NCBI GenBank assembly: GCA_018697195.1
Contig: CM031859.1
Span: 54,233,630 to 54,297,629 of the forward strand
Origin: Certhia americana
Taxonomy: Eukaryota > Chordata > Aves > Passeriformes > Certhiidae
Direction: 5' to 3'
DNA length: 64,000 nucleotides
The stretch's first letter is position 1, and every line of letters begins with the position of its first letter. The position numbers were made by a program, and so were the translations under genes. The notes beneath the pieces were generated by a model. The model worked only from the letters and a program-made list of their open reading frames with translations. It ran no database searches and was not told where the DNA came from. Of the stretch, positions 41,536 to 53,930 are shown in pieces.

Positions 41536-44500
41536 AGGGAGTAAAGATACATTTTGTCTCAGGGTTAGTACACCTTTAGGACTACTCAGACATCACCCTA
41601 GAATGTGGCAATAATGTTTTGGAGGCCACTTGAAAGGAAGATCATGCTGCTTAATCCATTAACTGAGAGGCAGCAAGTGTTTGAGAGTCACTTGAGAAAA
41701 ACTCCTGGAATTGCTATCTCTAAAGCTGATGGTCACCCAATAAACTGAGATTTCACATGTGTAACATTGCCCAAGTGTCAGCTCCACAGCATGCTCTCTG
41801 CAGTGAAAGTTTCTCAGAGTTGTGTAAGCAGTCTTGTGACATGTTTGAGAGATGAGGGAAGACGAGCACTGGAACATTTGGCCTCAGTTGCAAGACGATG
41901 ACTTCAGTGATGGCAGACAATCCAATAAGTGCATTTGTTGATACAGTATGCCTCTCATCCAGGCAAACGCTTCCACTGTAAGCCAAATTTATGTCTCAGA
42001 CAAATTGCATAATTTGTCAGCAAACCAGACCAGACCTATTGTTACCTACAGAAGAGAGTCCTCTGAGATGGCAGGAGTGTGGTCCAAAGAGTTTGCAGTG
42101 CAGTGTGTATGGCTTTTCCAGCTCTCAGCCTTAGAACAGGCAGAGATAAATGGACAGACTGGGATCTCTGCAACTTTACCAGCTTATGCTTAACGAGGCA
42201 ATGAGTTGGCCATAGAGACAATGCCAGGAGACATTCCATAAGCTCCCTGGAGCCAGGACCAGATTTTCAAAGAAGCCAAGATTAAAAAAGTATTTTCCAT
42301 GAATGAGTTTCCTTTCTACTGAGGTCATAGCATATTGAGAGTGGGTAATTCATCTATCTGCAAAACGTTCCTGCACTCTCCTTGGCTTAACAAAAAGCCA
42401 TCATTCCCATGCTCTTCCTGCGGAGAGACTTTGTGCAAAACAGATTGTCAGCAACCTTAAGCAAGCTGTCTTTTTATATACACCTGTTTGGAGTTGCCAA
42501 TTTTCTCTGTATTAATTTATTCTAGAAGAAATGAGTTAAATGGAGCTTGTAGGACAATCTCATAGGTATCTGGTATTCTCAAATTCCTTGGACCTCAGCC
42601 ATTTAAATAAGCTTGAGGCAATTGATGGTCTCCAAAAGACTTTGCCAGTGCTAGCAGATCTTTCAGAAAACTTCAGTTCAATTGATCAAGAGTATCTGTT
42701 GGGCTGAAGAGAGGTGGGAGACCAGATATATTCAGTTGTGTCCTGAAAGATAGGATAGTGCTGAATGCCTTGCTCCTCCAAAGTTTCTAGCTATAGTGAC
42801 TTCTTGAAGTCTTTACTAGTCAGCGTTTTGGTAAAATTGGTGGAAAGAACAGCAAACCAATGTCAGCTGCAGTGTTTCAATAGCAACACTTCTGGCGTTA
42901 CTTTACAAAATTCACACTTGTTACTACGTTTTTCCATTTCCCATTTTATTCTGGAAGGTGACTGGAAATTATTGGTAGCAGGAGATACCTAGGTATTCTG
43001 AAAGAATGAACGCAATTTGTACTCAAGAGGATATAACAAATTTTTGAGCAACTGTCTTCATGGAAGACATCCATATAAGTTTTGGATAAATGTTTTATAA
43101 GTCCCTAGATCCTCTGGCCTTACCCTTGTTCAGTCTCTGACACAAGTACATTGACGGAACTGGAAAACAGATTACAACTTTTCATTGTGGAAGGAGAATT
43201 GATCTTGTAATCATGGTGCTCCAGCCCAGAATTTCGTGAAATGCTTTGCCAGCTCAGACATGAAACAAATAGTAGTGAAAGCACAGACTAAAGCATCCAC
43301 TCACCTTCTGGGCAGACTAGTAGCCTCAGATAGACAAATTACTGCTATTGCCAAAAAATGCCAGTTCTGTTTCTCAAAGGTGACTTGGACTATCTAAGGA
43401 ATCACAGAATATTCAGAGTTGGGAGAAACCCAGAAGGATCGCTAAGTCCAGCACTTCAGTAATCCCACACAAGGATCCTACAACACTGGCATTTATCAGC
43501 ACCATGCCAATTAAGCTAGGAGTCCAGAGATGTTTAAAAGGAGTAAAGGAACCAATAAAAGAAGACAAATCCGGAGATTAATTTCTTGCTTTTGAAACAT
43601 AATTTCAGGAAGGAAGGATAAACCTTTGCAAAAATCTGTAGTTATTGCTATTGTTCTTCAAGAAAAGACAAGTAGAGGGTCCCAGGGACCCATCCACTTT
43701 GACCCTGTGAGTCCCTGGCACTTGAGGGTGTGCAGGGAAGGAGATGTGACATGGGACCAGCTAATGAAGGAGAGAGTTTGGGAAGTGTGGCCCCTCCTTA
43801 TTGCCAAATTGAATCAGGTGCAAAAAGAGCCATGGGGATGAAACTGAGATGGAAAAAGCACAGAGTGGAGTTTGGACAGGGCTGGGGGTTGGTACAGATC
43901 AGGGCCTGATATCCATATAGTCACTTTTCTGCAACAACCCTTAGGGTATGAGCTCAGTACTTGAAGTATTAATTTCTGAACTTTTGTGATGCTTGAAAGC
44001 AGTTGTCTTCTCCAGCCATGGGCTAGTGCTGAGATGGACAATGTCAGCCTCACTTTCTGCTTTACACTTAACCCCCCAGGAAAAGCAGGAATCATTTCTC
44101 CTGTCACCCAGCCCCTGGTAGCAGAGATGAACCCTCATGAATGACGGGTGAACAGCGATGTGGTTGTTCTTGCCTAGGATAGTGAAGCCTATGATTGTTT
44201 TCAGTCTATTTCTCCTAATTTTTTTTTCATGTACATTGATCCCAATCAGATATTGCTGCTTTGAGCCAGCTTTTCATTCCTCTGTGTCACCAGCATTGAG
44301 CTCAGAAGGAGTAATTTCAGCCTTCTTTGTGGCCTGTGTATGTCCTGACCCTGAAGTGTGAGGAGCAGGGAACGGCAGCAGGGAGGACAGGTATGGAAAT
44401 CATTTTAGGTAAAGGATTTTTAGGAAAGTCGTGAAGCAGGCCTCAGGAACAGAACAGAAGAGAGTTGTGCTTTAGATGCTGATTTTGAAAGTAAAAAGAT

Positions 44501-44538
44501 ACTTCAGAGTGCTAGCAAGGACTGTTAACAATAGGCAG
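41536..44538. other. Intergenic between two LTRs
   Basis: Contains a CR1 fragment at 43396-43510; otherwise unique sequence with no supported gene or RNA. Confidence 0.65.
43396..43510 (-). mobile_element. CR1 LINE 3'-end fragment (minus orientation)
   Basis: On the + strand: ggaatcacagaatattcaga, gttgggagaaaccc, gatcgctaagtccagcac. This is the reverse complement of a CR1 tail of the type seen at 23014-23150. More diverged; the 3' limit is approximate. Confidence 0.72.
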
Positions 44539-44903
44539 TGTGTTGAAAGCAGGACAAATAAACCTTGGAACAACAGAAAAATATATCTGTCAAGAGATAG
44601 AAAGTTTTAGGCCTAATAATGGAGCACTGACCATTGAATTTTAAGGCTAACAAGCAAGCATTGTTTTAAGCAAGTGTAAGTGTGCTTTTTGTAATTGGCT
44701 AAAGCAAGTGTCAATATGCTTTTTGCTTTATGCAATAGGCTGAGAGGAATTTAAAGTATACTGTAACATAGTGTCTGTTGTCTGACATCTTCCTATAGTC
44801 TCAATCATGTAATGAGACTTTTGCAAAATAAAATATAGCTTGAAACGCGTTCCAGCAAAAGTGCCATCTCATTCAGAAATTGTGAATACTACTGGCTGGC
44901 ACA
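44539..44903 (+). mobile_element. Putative ERVL-type solo LTR (365 bp)
   Basis: Begins TGTGTTGAAAGC and ends GGCTGGCACA, and is flanked on both sides by the identical 5-mer ggcag (44534-44538 and 44904-44908), the target duplication size typical of ERVL. The body has an LTR-like layout: inverted CCAAT boxes (attggct near 44694, aataggctg near 44733), an internally duplicated block of about 40 nt (44670-44740), a TATA-like tttaaagta and an AATAAA-type signal (aaaataaaata near 44825). No internal viral genes remain. The boundaries rest partly on a short duplication that could be chance. Confidence 0.62.
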
Positions 44904-44929
44904 GGCAGGCAGTCTGACTGCTGGAGAAG

Positions 44930-45830
44930 CGGGAGAGATGCTCCATTGCGTGGCACAGCACAGGCAGATCAGCGGACTCGGCTGATGCCACAGGCTGGTC
45001 CCACTGATGCTCCCCAGCCTCCAGCCACCAAGTTTCCCCTTCAGCGCCATCTCTTCAAGGTGAGGGTTGCACAGACGCGAAGCTGAGGGCATTTGGGGGC
45101 CGAACGAGGCGGTCTGTCGCTGTGGTTGTGGTTCGTGCTACCCCAGCCGTGTGTGCTCCGGCTGCTCGTCGGCAGGGAGACACTGCCATCTCCCGACGGC
45201 AGGCTCCGGCTGCTGGAGCGCTCTGCACCCGCCTGCCCTGGGCATGCTGCGGGGAAAGCAGCGCGGGATGCGGTGCGTGGGGACCGGGGTTGGATCATCC
45301 CTGTTGTGGTTTCAGGGAGGGTTTGAAGACGTGTCCGCAGACAGCAGCGGGAAGCGGGGTAGGAGCCGTGCTGGAGTGAGCGCGGTGAGACGGAGGGGAG
45401 ATGGAGAGACAAGCCCGAATGCAGCGGGAGCTTGGGAGGCACACAGGAGTGCCCGAAGCTGGAAACTAAGCGGGCTGTCATAGGCCCTTCCTGGCATCAT
45501 CATTAACAACAGCGTAGACAGGAATCAGTGAATTGCCTGTGCCTCTCCCTGCCCACCCTCTCACTGCACCTGCTCCACCTTCCCGAAGGAGAATGCACGT
45601 AAAGGAGGCAATAGCGTAATTTTACATTCCAAAAAGACACTAATAGGTGCTGGAAATCAACAGAAATTCATGCCCCTTGCCGTTTAGCTATTACAAACAT
45701 CATTCCCACTGAAGCAAACGAAGCTTGGGAGACAGAGCTGCGAAAACGCGTTCAGCCACCGTGCCTGTCGCTGCTCCAGCACACCGCACCGTCTGTGGGA
45801 CGCCTCTGGAAGCGCAGTTCCTGCTCAGCT
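44930..45830. promoter_or_regulatory. CpG island in intergenic DNA
   Basis: The core 45061-45481 has, by hand count, about 34 CpG in about 420 nt with GC above 60%, an approximate observed/expected ratio of 0.8. The surrounding sequence is AT-rich and CpG-poor. A weaker cluster continues at 45735-45820. Such islands normally mark unmethylated promoters. No exon or reading frame of known type is attached; the ORFs of 138 and 146 codons on opposite strands are what GC-rich DNA yields by chance. It could be the promoter of a non-coding RNA or an enhancer. Confidence 0.6.
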
Positions 45831-46367
45831 GAAGGCCAGTAATTCCCAGCAAAAGCACCAGGGGTCATTCCACTCTTTGTCTCCGCCTTAGAACAGCTTC
45901 TCAGCATGCAAGCACGAGCAAACACCTCTCCCCTTTCCCTCTCCCTCCCGACTGCCTGCGATAAACCTGAACTGCAAATAAGGTTGTGTTTAGACAGGAA
46001 AGTGGTGGGAATATTGTCTGAGTAAAGACAGAGGATCTATCCCGGTGGAAAGGCTTTTGAATGGTTTACAGTATTTGCCTGTAGTTGTACACATTCCTTG
46101 AACAAATCACATCCACTCATTTATTATCGTACTAAACAACGCAGTAGGTCTAGTACACAGGTGTGTCACTCACCCTGCTTCAGGCTAGAGACATCTGCAA
46201 CGGAATGTGATTTTTCCGCACAGAGTTATGTTAATGAAACATCAGAGGTGACCAGTTTGGGGAGATGAGGAGAGAAGAGAATATAGGAGGAAAAATAATC
46301 TGAACAAAATGTTCACCCAAACAGAATAAAATTACTAAGAACAGGTGTTCGCTTTCTCCGCTGACAT

Positions 46368-46388
46368 AAAAAAAAAAAAAAAAAAAAA
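46368..46388. repeat. Poly(A) tract, 21 nt
   Basis: A run followed by C-interrupted A-rich sequence. Confidence 0.9.
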
Positions 46389-47512
46389 CCCCAAAACCCA
46401 AAAAAATGCAAAAAAGGCGCGATTTTGTTTTTTTAATAATAATTCTTTTAAAAAATTTAATATTTCTCTAGCTGGTAATAGTTTGATCTGAAAAGCCTGA
46501 TAATCAATGGGAACTTTCCCTGGGCTTTAGATTGTGTCCCACATGTCAGCTGGATTTATTTGTCATGTGAGTACTAATGAGGAATAAATTGTTTGAGGCT
46601 AGAATACCTAGGGCTTTGCTTCTAGTTAAAGCAGGTTGCACATGTGAAAAATGTGTACCTCCTGTCAACTACTGTGAGTGTTTTCCATGTTAAATGCAAG
46701 GTGTTGCATGAGGCCCACAGTCCCACAAGAACAGAGGTGCAGGTTTAGGGGAAGGTAAAAGCTACACACGCACAAACACATTTTGCACCACTTTTCTATG
46801 GCTTAGTGTTTCATCTCATACATGTATGAGATTGGTGTGCACATATCCTCATACACAGGATTGATGTGCTTTGGGCAAAGAACAGTGCTAACCCAGCCAT
46901 ACCCACCAGAAAGTTAACCCCTTCCTTCCTGACCTTCCTCTGCACTCCACCTGCTCACTTCAAGAAAAGGTAGGTCACTCTTCTCATAGATAATTTTTCC
47001 CCCAGGAAGAATGGCTAGAAAAAGAAACATCCTCAGTTCCCAGCGTGGGAACATATCAACATATGAGTTGTGCTGTTCTCACAGTCTTAACACTCATTTG
47101 CTAAAACAGGCTCTGGTACCTCACTCCACTTCTGTCCAGCACTTACCCAGATTCAAGCCCTTAATGGATGCCTAAGATTACACCATGTCGGCACTCACTC
47201 CCTGGCTTGTCTGAAAGTTTTTCATCATCTTGGCCAAGAGTTTCCATTCTCTTTAGTGTCCAGAAACATCAGGCAACCCCTATGCAATTTATTGCAGTTT
47301 ATAGTTTCTCTATATGAACGTCACTTCCAAAATATTCATTAGAAAAATTAGTCATTTACAATAAATATTACATTTTTACAAGAAAATGCAGCAATTCTTT
47401 ATTAAGCATCTGGATTTTTTCAGCACCACTTCATAATGAGGATGAGCCTGAACTGGAACACCTGATCTAAACCCTCTTTTGACTTTTGGAGAATGTCAGG
47501 TCCAAGTTTTTA

Positions 47513-47592
47513 AGGGCTGGGATTGTCTTCATTTTAAGTCTTCCACAGCTCTGAGCACATAGTTGGCACTTAACAAATAAACAATAGTAATC
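47513..47592 (+). mobile_element. MIR/L2-like 3'-end fragment
   Basis: The order gggctgggattgtcttcat, ccacagctctgagcacatag and ttggcacttaacaaataaac matches the shared 3' end of MIR and L2 elements (gggcagggactgtgtc, cagcacctggcacatag, taggcgcttaataaat). Ancient, diverged copy. Confidence 0.55.
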
Positions 47593-49404
47593 CAGAGCTG
47601 GACCAGAAATTAATGGCTAGACTGTATCTGTACTTCATAAAAAATGTATATGTCTTCCACATTACCCACCCTACGTCAAACGCAATGCCTTCTTTCTTTT
47701 GTAACCATACATGATTGCAATTGGAAAATATAAATTCCAATCCACAGCTCATGGGGGCAGTAGGGGAAAATAACATCCTTCAGCTGGCATGAAGGGTAAC
47801 ACAGAGGTGTCATTTGGATGGTTTTAAGGCGATGGCATTGTTGCAGAGAAACAATAATTTGGACTATGGCAGCACCTGCTGCAAAGCTCACCTCGCCAAA
47901 GGTTCAGTCTCTGACCTGCAGCCACACCTGGCTGGGAAGAAACAAGCTGTAAATGATGGCACAAGGAAAATATGAATTAGTGACTTTGACTTACAGAAAT
48001 TAATCCATGTCTGATTCGTTCCCAGCTCTCTGGGAGGACAGAGAAGGTGGCTTAACAAAGCTGGATTTACATGGATACAGCTTCATATCAGCATTCTCAA
48101 GAGAATGAGCACTTCATATATGTAACAGTCTCATGGAGCTTTCCCTTGCAAAGTATCACCTGCCGAAACCTTCCTGCTAACATCACTGCTGTTTTATCAC
48201 CTCGGGTTTAGACCACTGGAAGTGTCCAGAATTTTAAACTAAAGAGAAGAATGATCAAAAAGCATTTCATATTGCCCTCCCTCAGGAAAGAGAAGTGCCC
48301 ATATTGAACAGGCACAGGCTGATATGCAGTAGGACAGCAGCATTAGTTGCAATCTGTATTGCTTTGGTCAAAAGCTTATACTACATTTTCCTTAGCATCT
48401 GCTTTTGGGTGTTTGGTCTTCTCTATACTTCACAGTGGAAATGAAGAAACTGTGAAAACTTCTGGCAGTTTGCACAGAACAGAAGGAGAGAACATAGATG
48501 GAAAAATGCTCCAGCAGAGGTGGAGTAATGGCAACTGATATGCAAGGGGAAGTCATAGGAAACAATGCAATCTAACTCATTCCAGCTGCCTGAGCATTCA
48601 CAGGGACAGTGCCAGATGTAATATAGCTCTGGTTAGCATGAGTTGAGATCTGGGATAACCTCCAAAAGCAAGGACAGGGAGAAGAGAAGCAGCAGCTTGT
48701 TTGTGAACGAAAGACTAAACTATTTGGTTGCTAAAATATACGCAAAGGAGGTATCCCTTCCCTTAGCCCCATGTGCAAATCACATCTAATCTGGGAAAAA
48801 GACAAAGGAAAAAAAATAATTCAGTTTGTGGTTGTCCTGAACTCTTTTGATAAACACTGGAGACCATGCTAAATGGGGAGGAGAGCTTGGAGAGTGTTAT
48901 TTTTGTTGGGCAGCAATTGAGTCCCATGTTTTTAACAAACTACTGCTGCTCCGTTTGAGAAACTGCATTTAAAAATGTGAATCAACTGGGACAATTCACA
49001 ACATGGGAGCAGTTGTGAGAGCTCCTCCATTAAGTGTATGGTACATGGATGGTCAGTCTCTTCCATGATTATGCCATGGGATGGTGGGTTTGAATTACCA
49101 TGGGACTACTTACCTATGGTGCAAATTACCAAGGACTGTGGTAACTGAGTCCAGCTTATGTGCCAAGAAAGAGCAAAAATAATCTTATTCTGAACTTCCC
49201 TCTACTGGTATTTAATCTAAATGTATCTCAAGTCACTTTATACTATGTGCAGTCATGTCTGTGACTGTTGAGTTTACCTTTCTCCCTGAACCATTTAGAT
49301 GATGAAAGAAACCTAGAAGTACTATGTAGATCATGTTGCCTTGTCCTTCCCCTCACCTGCTCGCAGTTGCTCCCCAGTCTGCAAGAGCATGGGCAGAACA
49401 GAGT

Positions 49405-49492
49405 GTCTGTCCTCTCAAAGACAGCACAAGTCTGCAGGATTTGCTACCCTGTGCAAATGCAGTCACAGTTTGTGATTCACACTTTTCTCCAG
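49405..49492 (+). repeat. Unidentified repeat, copy 1
   Basis: Shares about 80% identity over about 88 nt with 51172-51260, including the perfect block tgcaaatgcagtcacagttt. The family is not recognised. Confidence 0.7.
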
Positions 49493-49799
49493 TGCTAGAG
49501 CTCTGCAAGAGCACAAGCAAGACAGGCAGCAATTTGAATGCCTCTGCAGAAATGTTTTGCAAAAGAGCCTTGCTGTAAAGAAGGATCCTTCTGACTTGCT
49601 TTCCAGAACACATTAACAAATACCTTCAAGATGTTTTTCCATTTTTAACTTGCTTGTGTTTTCCCCATGAAGGTAGAATCCAGCTGTTCAATTTGCTCAA
49701 AGTATCAAGTCAATCTGCATGAATGGTTTGAAGGAGAGGATTCTGGCTGAATTAGACTAAATTTCAAAATAACAAGACAATAATTATCATTATTGGTTT

Positions 49800-49900
49800 A
49801 TATTAAGCTGAAAAAGAAGCAGGATACGAACAACATTATTATTATTATCTGCATTTTACAGAAAGAATGGAAGACCTAGGGAAATCAGACAATTTTCTTA
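49800..49900 (+). mobile_element. MIR/L2-like fragment
   Basis: The stretch attattattatctgcattt, then acagaaagaatggaagacc and tagggaaatcagac, resembles the MIR core (ttattatccccattttacag, atgaggaaactgagg). Weak; the start could be a plain ATT repeat. Confidence 0.4.
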
Positions 49901-51171
49901 CTTCATGGTCTTCATCCAGCTCCGTTCTCCATCTGACACAGAAGTCACAGCTCTGAGGAGGGCAGCAGGCATTGCACTAGCATAGGTCTGCCACTCACCA
50001 CCATTCTCAGATAGGAAAATGGAGCAGTACCAGATCACTCAGTTTTGTGATCAGTAAAAAAAAAAAATCTGAAAAGCAAAGTATTCTTCAATGTAGCAGC
50101 AGAGTGGGCTTCCACAGAAAAATCTCTACTCCATTCGCCATTTGCAGTTTCTGAGCACTGCTGCAGTCATCCTTCCTGCAAATATGATCAATTAACATAT
50201 ACTTGTTAACATTTGTAGATGTTGCCATGTAATGTAGATACGGCTGCTCCTTCCCCCGCAGACACAGACACAGTCTATTTGAGTGATAAAAGCTGTTGCT
50301 TTCCTGCAATCAAAATGCCATCAGTCTTACCAGAATCAGATCTGTGTAGAGTCCTAGCCACAGAAACACTTTACATTTATCACCTGGCATGTGCCACCTC
50401 TGTGCCCTTTTTCCCAGGGACACCACTTCTTTGGAAATATTAATAAATGACAAATTGAATTTGTGTAATCCTGTGAAATGTTTTGACTACTAAAGTTGTT
50501 CTATAGCAGTTCATTAAAGGACACATAAAGTATTCAAGTTTACATTTTATAAAAAGATCAGGAATGCTCTGGCTGATAGCTTTCTTTCTATTGAGCATCT
50601 GTTTCCTATTTTTTTAACAGTTTACAGCAGTGGTTGGCCAATTCTGTACTAATAGTTGATCTTAACTGGATCAAAACATGGTAATTTCTTAACAAAGGTT
50701 AGAGAGTGTCCTTCTAACACAGCTTCCTATGGCTGCAACCAGCAATGTCTGTGCATCAACATCTGGTTTCAAAATATTAAAAATGATAAACACTTCCAGA
50801 TACAATCCATCTGGTCTCACAAAATTTTACATCTGCATAATTTTTGCTTTCTTTTTAAAAACCAAACAAAGACTTAGTTTGGCCCTGTTACATTACTGAA
50901 GAATCCTCCTCCTTCTAAGTGTGGGGCAAAGCCCATGGTCTAGTTTTGTTGGAAGCGGACATCTGTATCTGGCTGAGTGTTGTGTCTAACATTGGCTGTG
51001 TTAGTAGGCGACAAGCGGAAATTCTTTGTTTGATTGGCACACGGTATCTGAGTGAATCAGAAGGAAGGCTGCAATGAAGGAGTCCTGGTGAACTGAAGGA
51101 GCAGCAAAGTTTGCAGTGCTGGCTGCGATCAGGCTTTTGAAAGCTGTTTGCTTGCTGCACATCTGCATCAT

Positions 51172-51260
51172 GTCAGTCCCCTCAAAGACAGCACCAAGCC
51201 TGCAGCATTTTGCTGCCCCGTGCAAATGCAGTCACAGTTTGCAATTCACTGCTTTGCTCC
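51172..51260 (+). repeat. Unidentified repeat, copy 2
   Basis: Partner of 49405-49492, same orientation, 1.77 kb away. Includes cctcaaagacagcacc and the 20-mer tgcaaatgcagtcacagttt. Confidence 0.7.
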
Positions 51261-52118
51261 ATTATCTCAGGCCTTCCTGAGCAGCATATTCCTTGGCTCC
51301 AACACCTTGCAGACAGGTCCACAGCACTGCAAGGGTCAGAGCATTGGAAGGGGGACCACCCCTCTCCCTTTTGGCTAGAGATGCTTCCTGTGGGACGGCT
51401 GCTGCTGCTGTGACTAAACAATACCGGACAACTTCCTCTGGCTTCTCTCCCCTTCCTTTTCACTTTACATGCCAATTCAAGGATCTCTTGTCCCTGACTG
51501 TTTTACCCAGATGGAAAGATTATTTGTATTTTATATGCACAAAGAAATAACCAATCTTTCTTGCACAAATAACTGTGTGCAAAGAACAAAATGTAATTGG
51601 TTTCATTAGTTTTTAATTAATGATTCTACTTAATGTTCAACATTATGTATATAAAGAAATGGTGAAATGAAAAATAACATATGGAAATTAATAGATGTGT
51701 AGGAGATCAGTATTTCAAGTCAGAAGTTCATCTTATCATTTTTGTGTCCCTCAGTGGTCTGCTTTGCTTTTCCCTGGGCTTTTAAAAAGCTAAACAGGTT
51801 CCAGTAAGCTCTGAAGATGTGACACTGAACAGGCCTTTCACCCCAGATAGAGTGCTCCATCTTAAAGCTGAAGGGGTATCAAGATGGGAATTAACACTTC
51901 TTTCACTCTTTCAAGATTTTATTAGCTCTGATGAGAGCATCTTTATGTTAATAGCAAGGACAGCGTTTTTCCGACCAGGACAATGTCCAAGAGAAGTCAC
52001 TGCAAGGTTGCCTACTTTGATGTGGTTCAGAGATACCTGAGACCCCATGGTCTTTTACACAATGCCAATCAAAAACACAGTAAATGACACGGTCATAGCC
52101 TGAATGGAATGGGTGAAA

Positions 52119-52202
52119 ATATTCATGTCAATAAGGAAATACTCATGTCAATAAGGAAAAAAAACAAAAACAAACCCCAAAATATTCATGTCAATAAGAA
52201 AA
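52119..52202. repeat. Three copies of an 18-nt unit
   Basis: The unit tattcatgtcaataagga occurs at about 52120, 52140 (one change) and 52183, the third separated from the others by an A/C-rich stretch. Confidence 0.85.
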
Positions 52203-53880
52203 AAATTCAGTCAGGCCAGCCAGTCTAAATGATTCATTGTGTTGTCCTGTTCATTAGTTGCATGTATTTCTAAGTCCTGTTTGAGGACAACTTTCATGAA
52301 AAATGAAACATAATGGACACCATCCTAAGACTGTGCTTAATCTGTCATGACCAATATGGGTGTTGCTAATGTTTCCTGGAGTGACCATGGCTTGCTAGAT
52401 GCTGAGAAACAAAAGCACAGTCAGACCATTGAGTAAGCTGAGTAAAACAGAAGTCTTCTGCTGAAGTACTTACATGTATGTCAATATAACAGAAAAGCTT
52501 TGGTACAATGAGATCAATAAGAAACCCCTATAGCAAACTACAAGCAGTTAATGTCAAACAAACCCCCAGTCACCCACAGCAGCCACCAGAAAGCCAGGCA
52601 GAGAGGGCAACTCTTCTGCCTTGAATGAGATCTGAGGCAGCTCTTTTTTACACTGTTCACACCTAGAGCTTCCTTCCCTTTCCATCTGTATTTTCAAAGA
52701 CATTTGTGCATAGCTTACCCTCATTTTGAAAGACGTGATAGCTCAGTCTCGACAACAATTCTTTTATTTTCAATGTAAGCACCCAAAATACAGTTTTTCC
52801 ATTAGTGAAAGAAATCCTTAGGAAAACATAGGTGTTGCCTTGGGGTTCTTAATGACCCTGAACTGCCAAAGTCACAGAATAGAACCATCCCAATAGTATC
52901 ATTGTGTCACACTAGAGTTTAATTAATTTGATAATTTGATAACAAAACCATTTAATAACCATATGCAATCCATAGGGTGACAAACACCATCATCATATGC
53001 ATCATCCCTTGTTTTCACCTCCGAAACTGAACATTTTTTAAATGTTAACATTTAAAGTCTTTTCATTCTTTCCTCCTCATTCCTACTTTAATCTCCTTCA
53101 GCTTTGTCTTCCCTTTTCTCACAAAAGACATTTTCCTCCACTGCAAACCCAGTAATATCACTGTGATATTGACATGTGGTTGGACAGAAGTGGTCATGAA
53201 ACTTTTGTTTCCCATCATAAACTGAGGAAAAAGATGTCTTAAAATGCCTGGATTATTTTACTTAAAATTGTCTGTAAATGAACTCAGAACCAAATTATGT
53301 TTTCTATTTTTTTTAAGAGAAGAGAGTAGGTATTCAGTGCATTGTAAATTGTGAACATTGCTTCTGAACACCTGCTATCCTGCCTCATTCCTAGAAGGTG
53401 CATAGGGCTCCACTATCTCTGGCTTGTCTGGAATAAGCTTGTCTTGTCTTGTCCCATTTCAATGTAAGGGAAATTCCTATTCCTGAGCAGAGTTCTGGTA
53501 GGCATGAGAAGCAAGTGAATAGTGTGATGGTGTTGCCAGCGCTGCCAGGAAGGGCTGCATATAGTCCCTAAAAGGAAGATACAGAAGGCTGAAATTAGGA
53601 ATGAGGATGCAAGATGAGTCAAAATTCAGGGTTCAGAATTCATAAGAAACCAGAATTTTAAGCAGTTATATTTCAGTATCAGTGTGAGGGTGAAGAGCCT
53701 GTCTTCCCAGGTGGAAAAGAAAGGTTTCATCCTCTGATTCCTAAGAAATAACACTTCAGTGGTGAAAGCAGTTCTCGCCCTTATTTTAAGACAGTCACTC
53801 ACCACAAAGAAAACCACCTTGATGAAGGCATTTGGGGAATGCTAATACTTACATCTGTCTTAAAATATTGGTAAAGTTAT

Positions 53881-53930
53881 TAAAATAAAATAAAATAAAA
53901 TAAAATGAAATAAAATAAAATAAAATAAGA
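53881..53930. repeat. (TAAAA)n microsatellite
   Basis: Ten consecutive pentamers, with one TGAAA interruption and a changed final base. Confidence 0.95.

Noticed and set aside
45041..45483. Overlapping ORFs of 146 codons (minus) and 138 codons (plus)
   Set aside because: GC-rich CpG island DNA has few stop codons; both strands are open and neither protein shows a domain.
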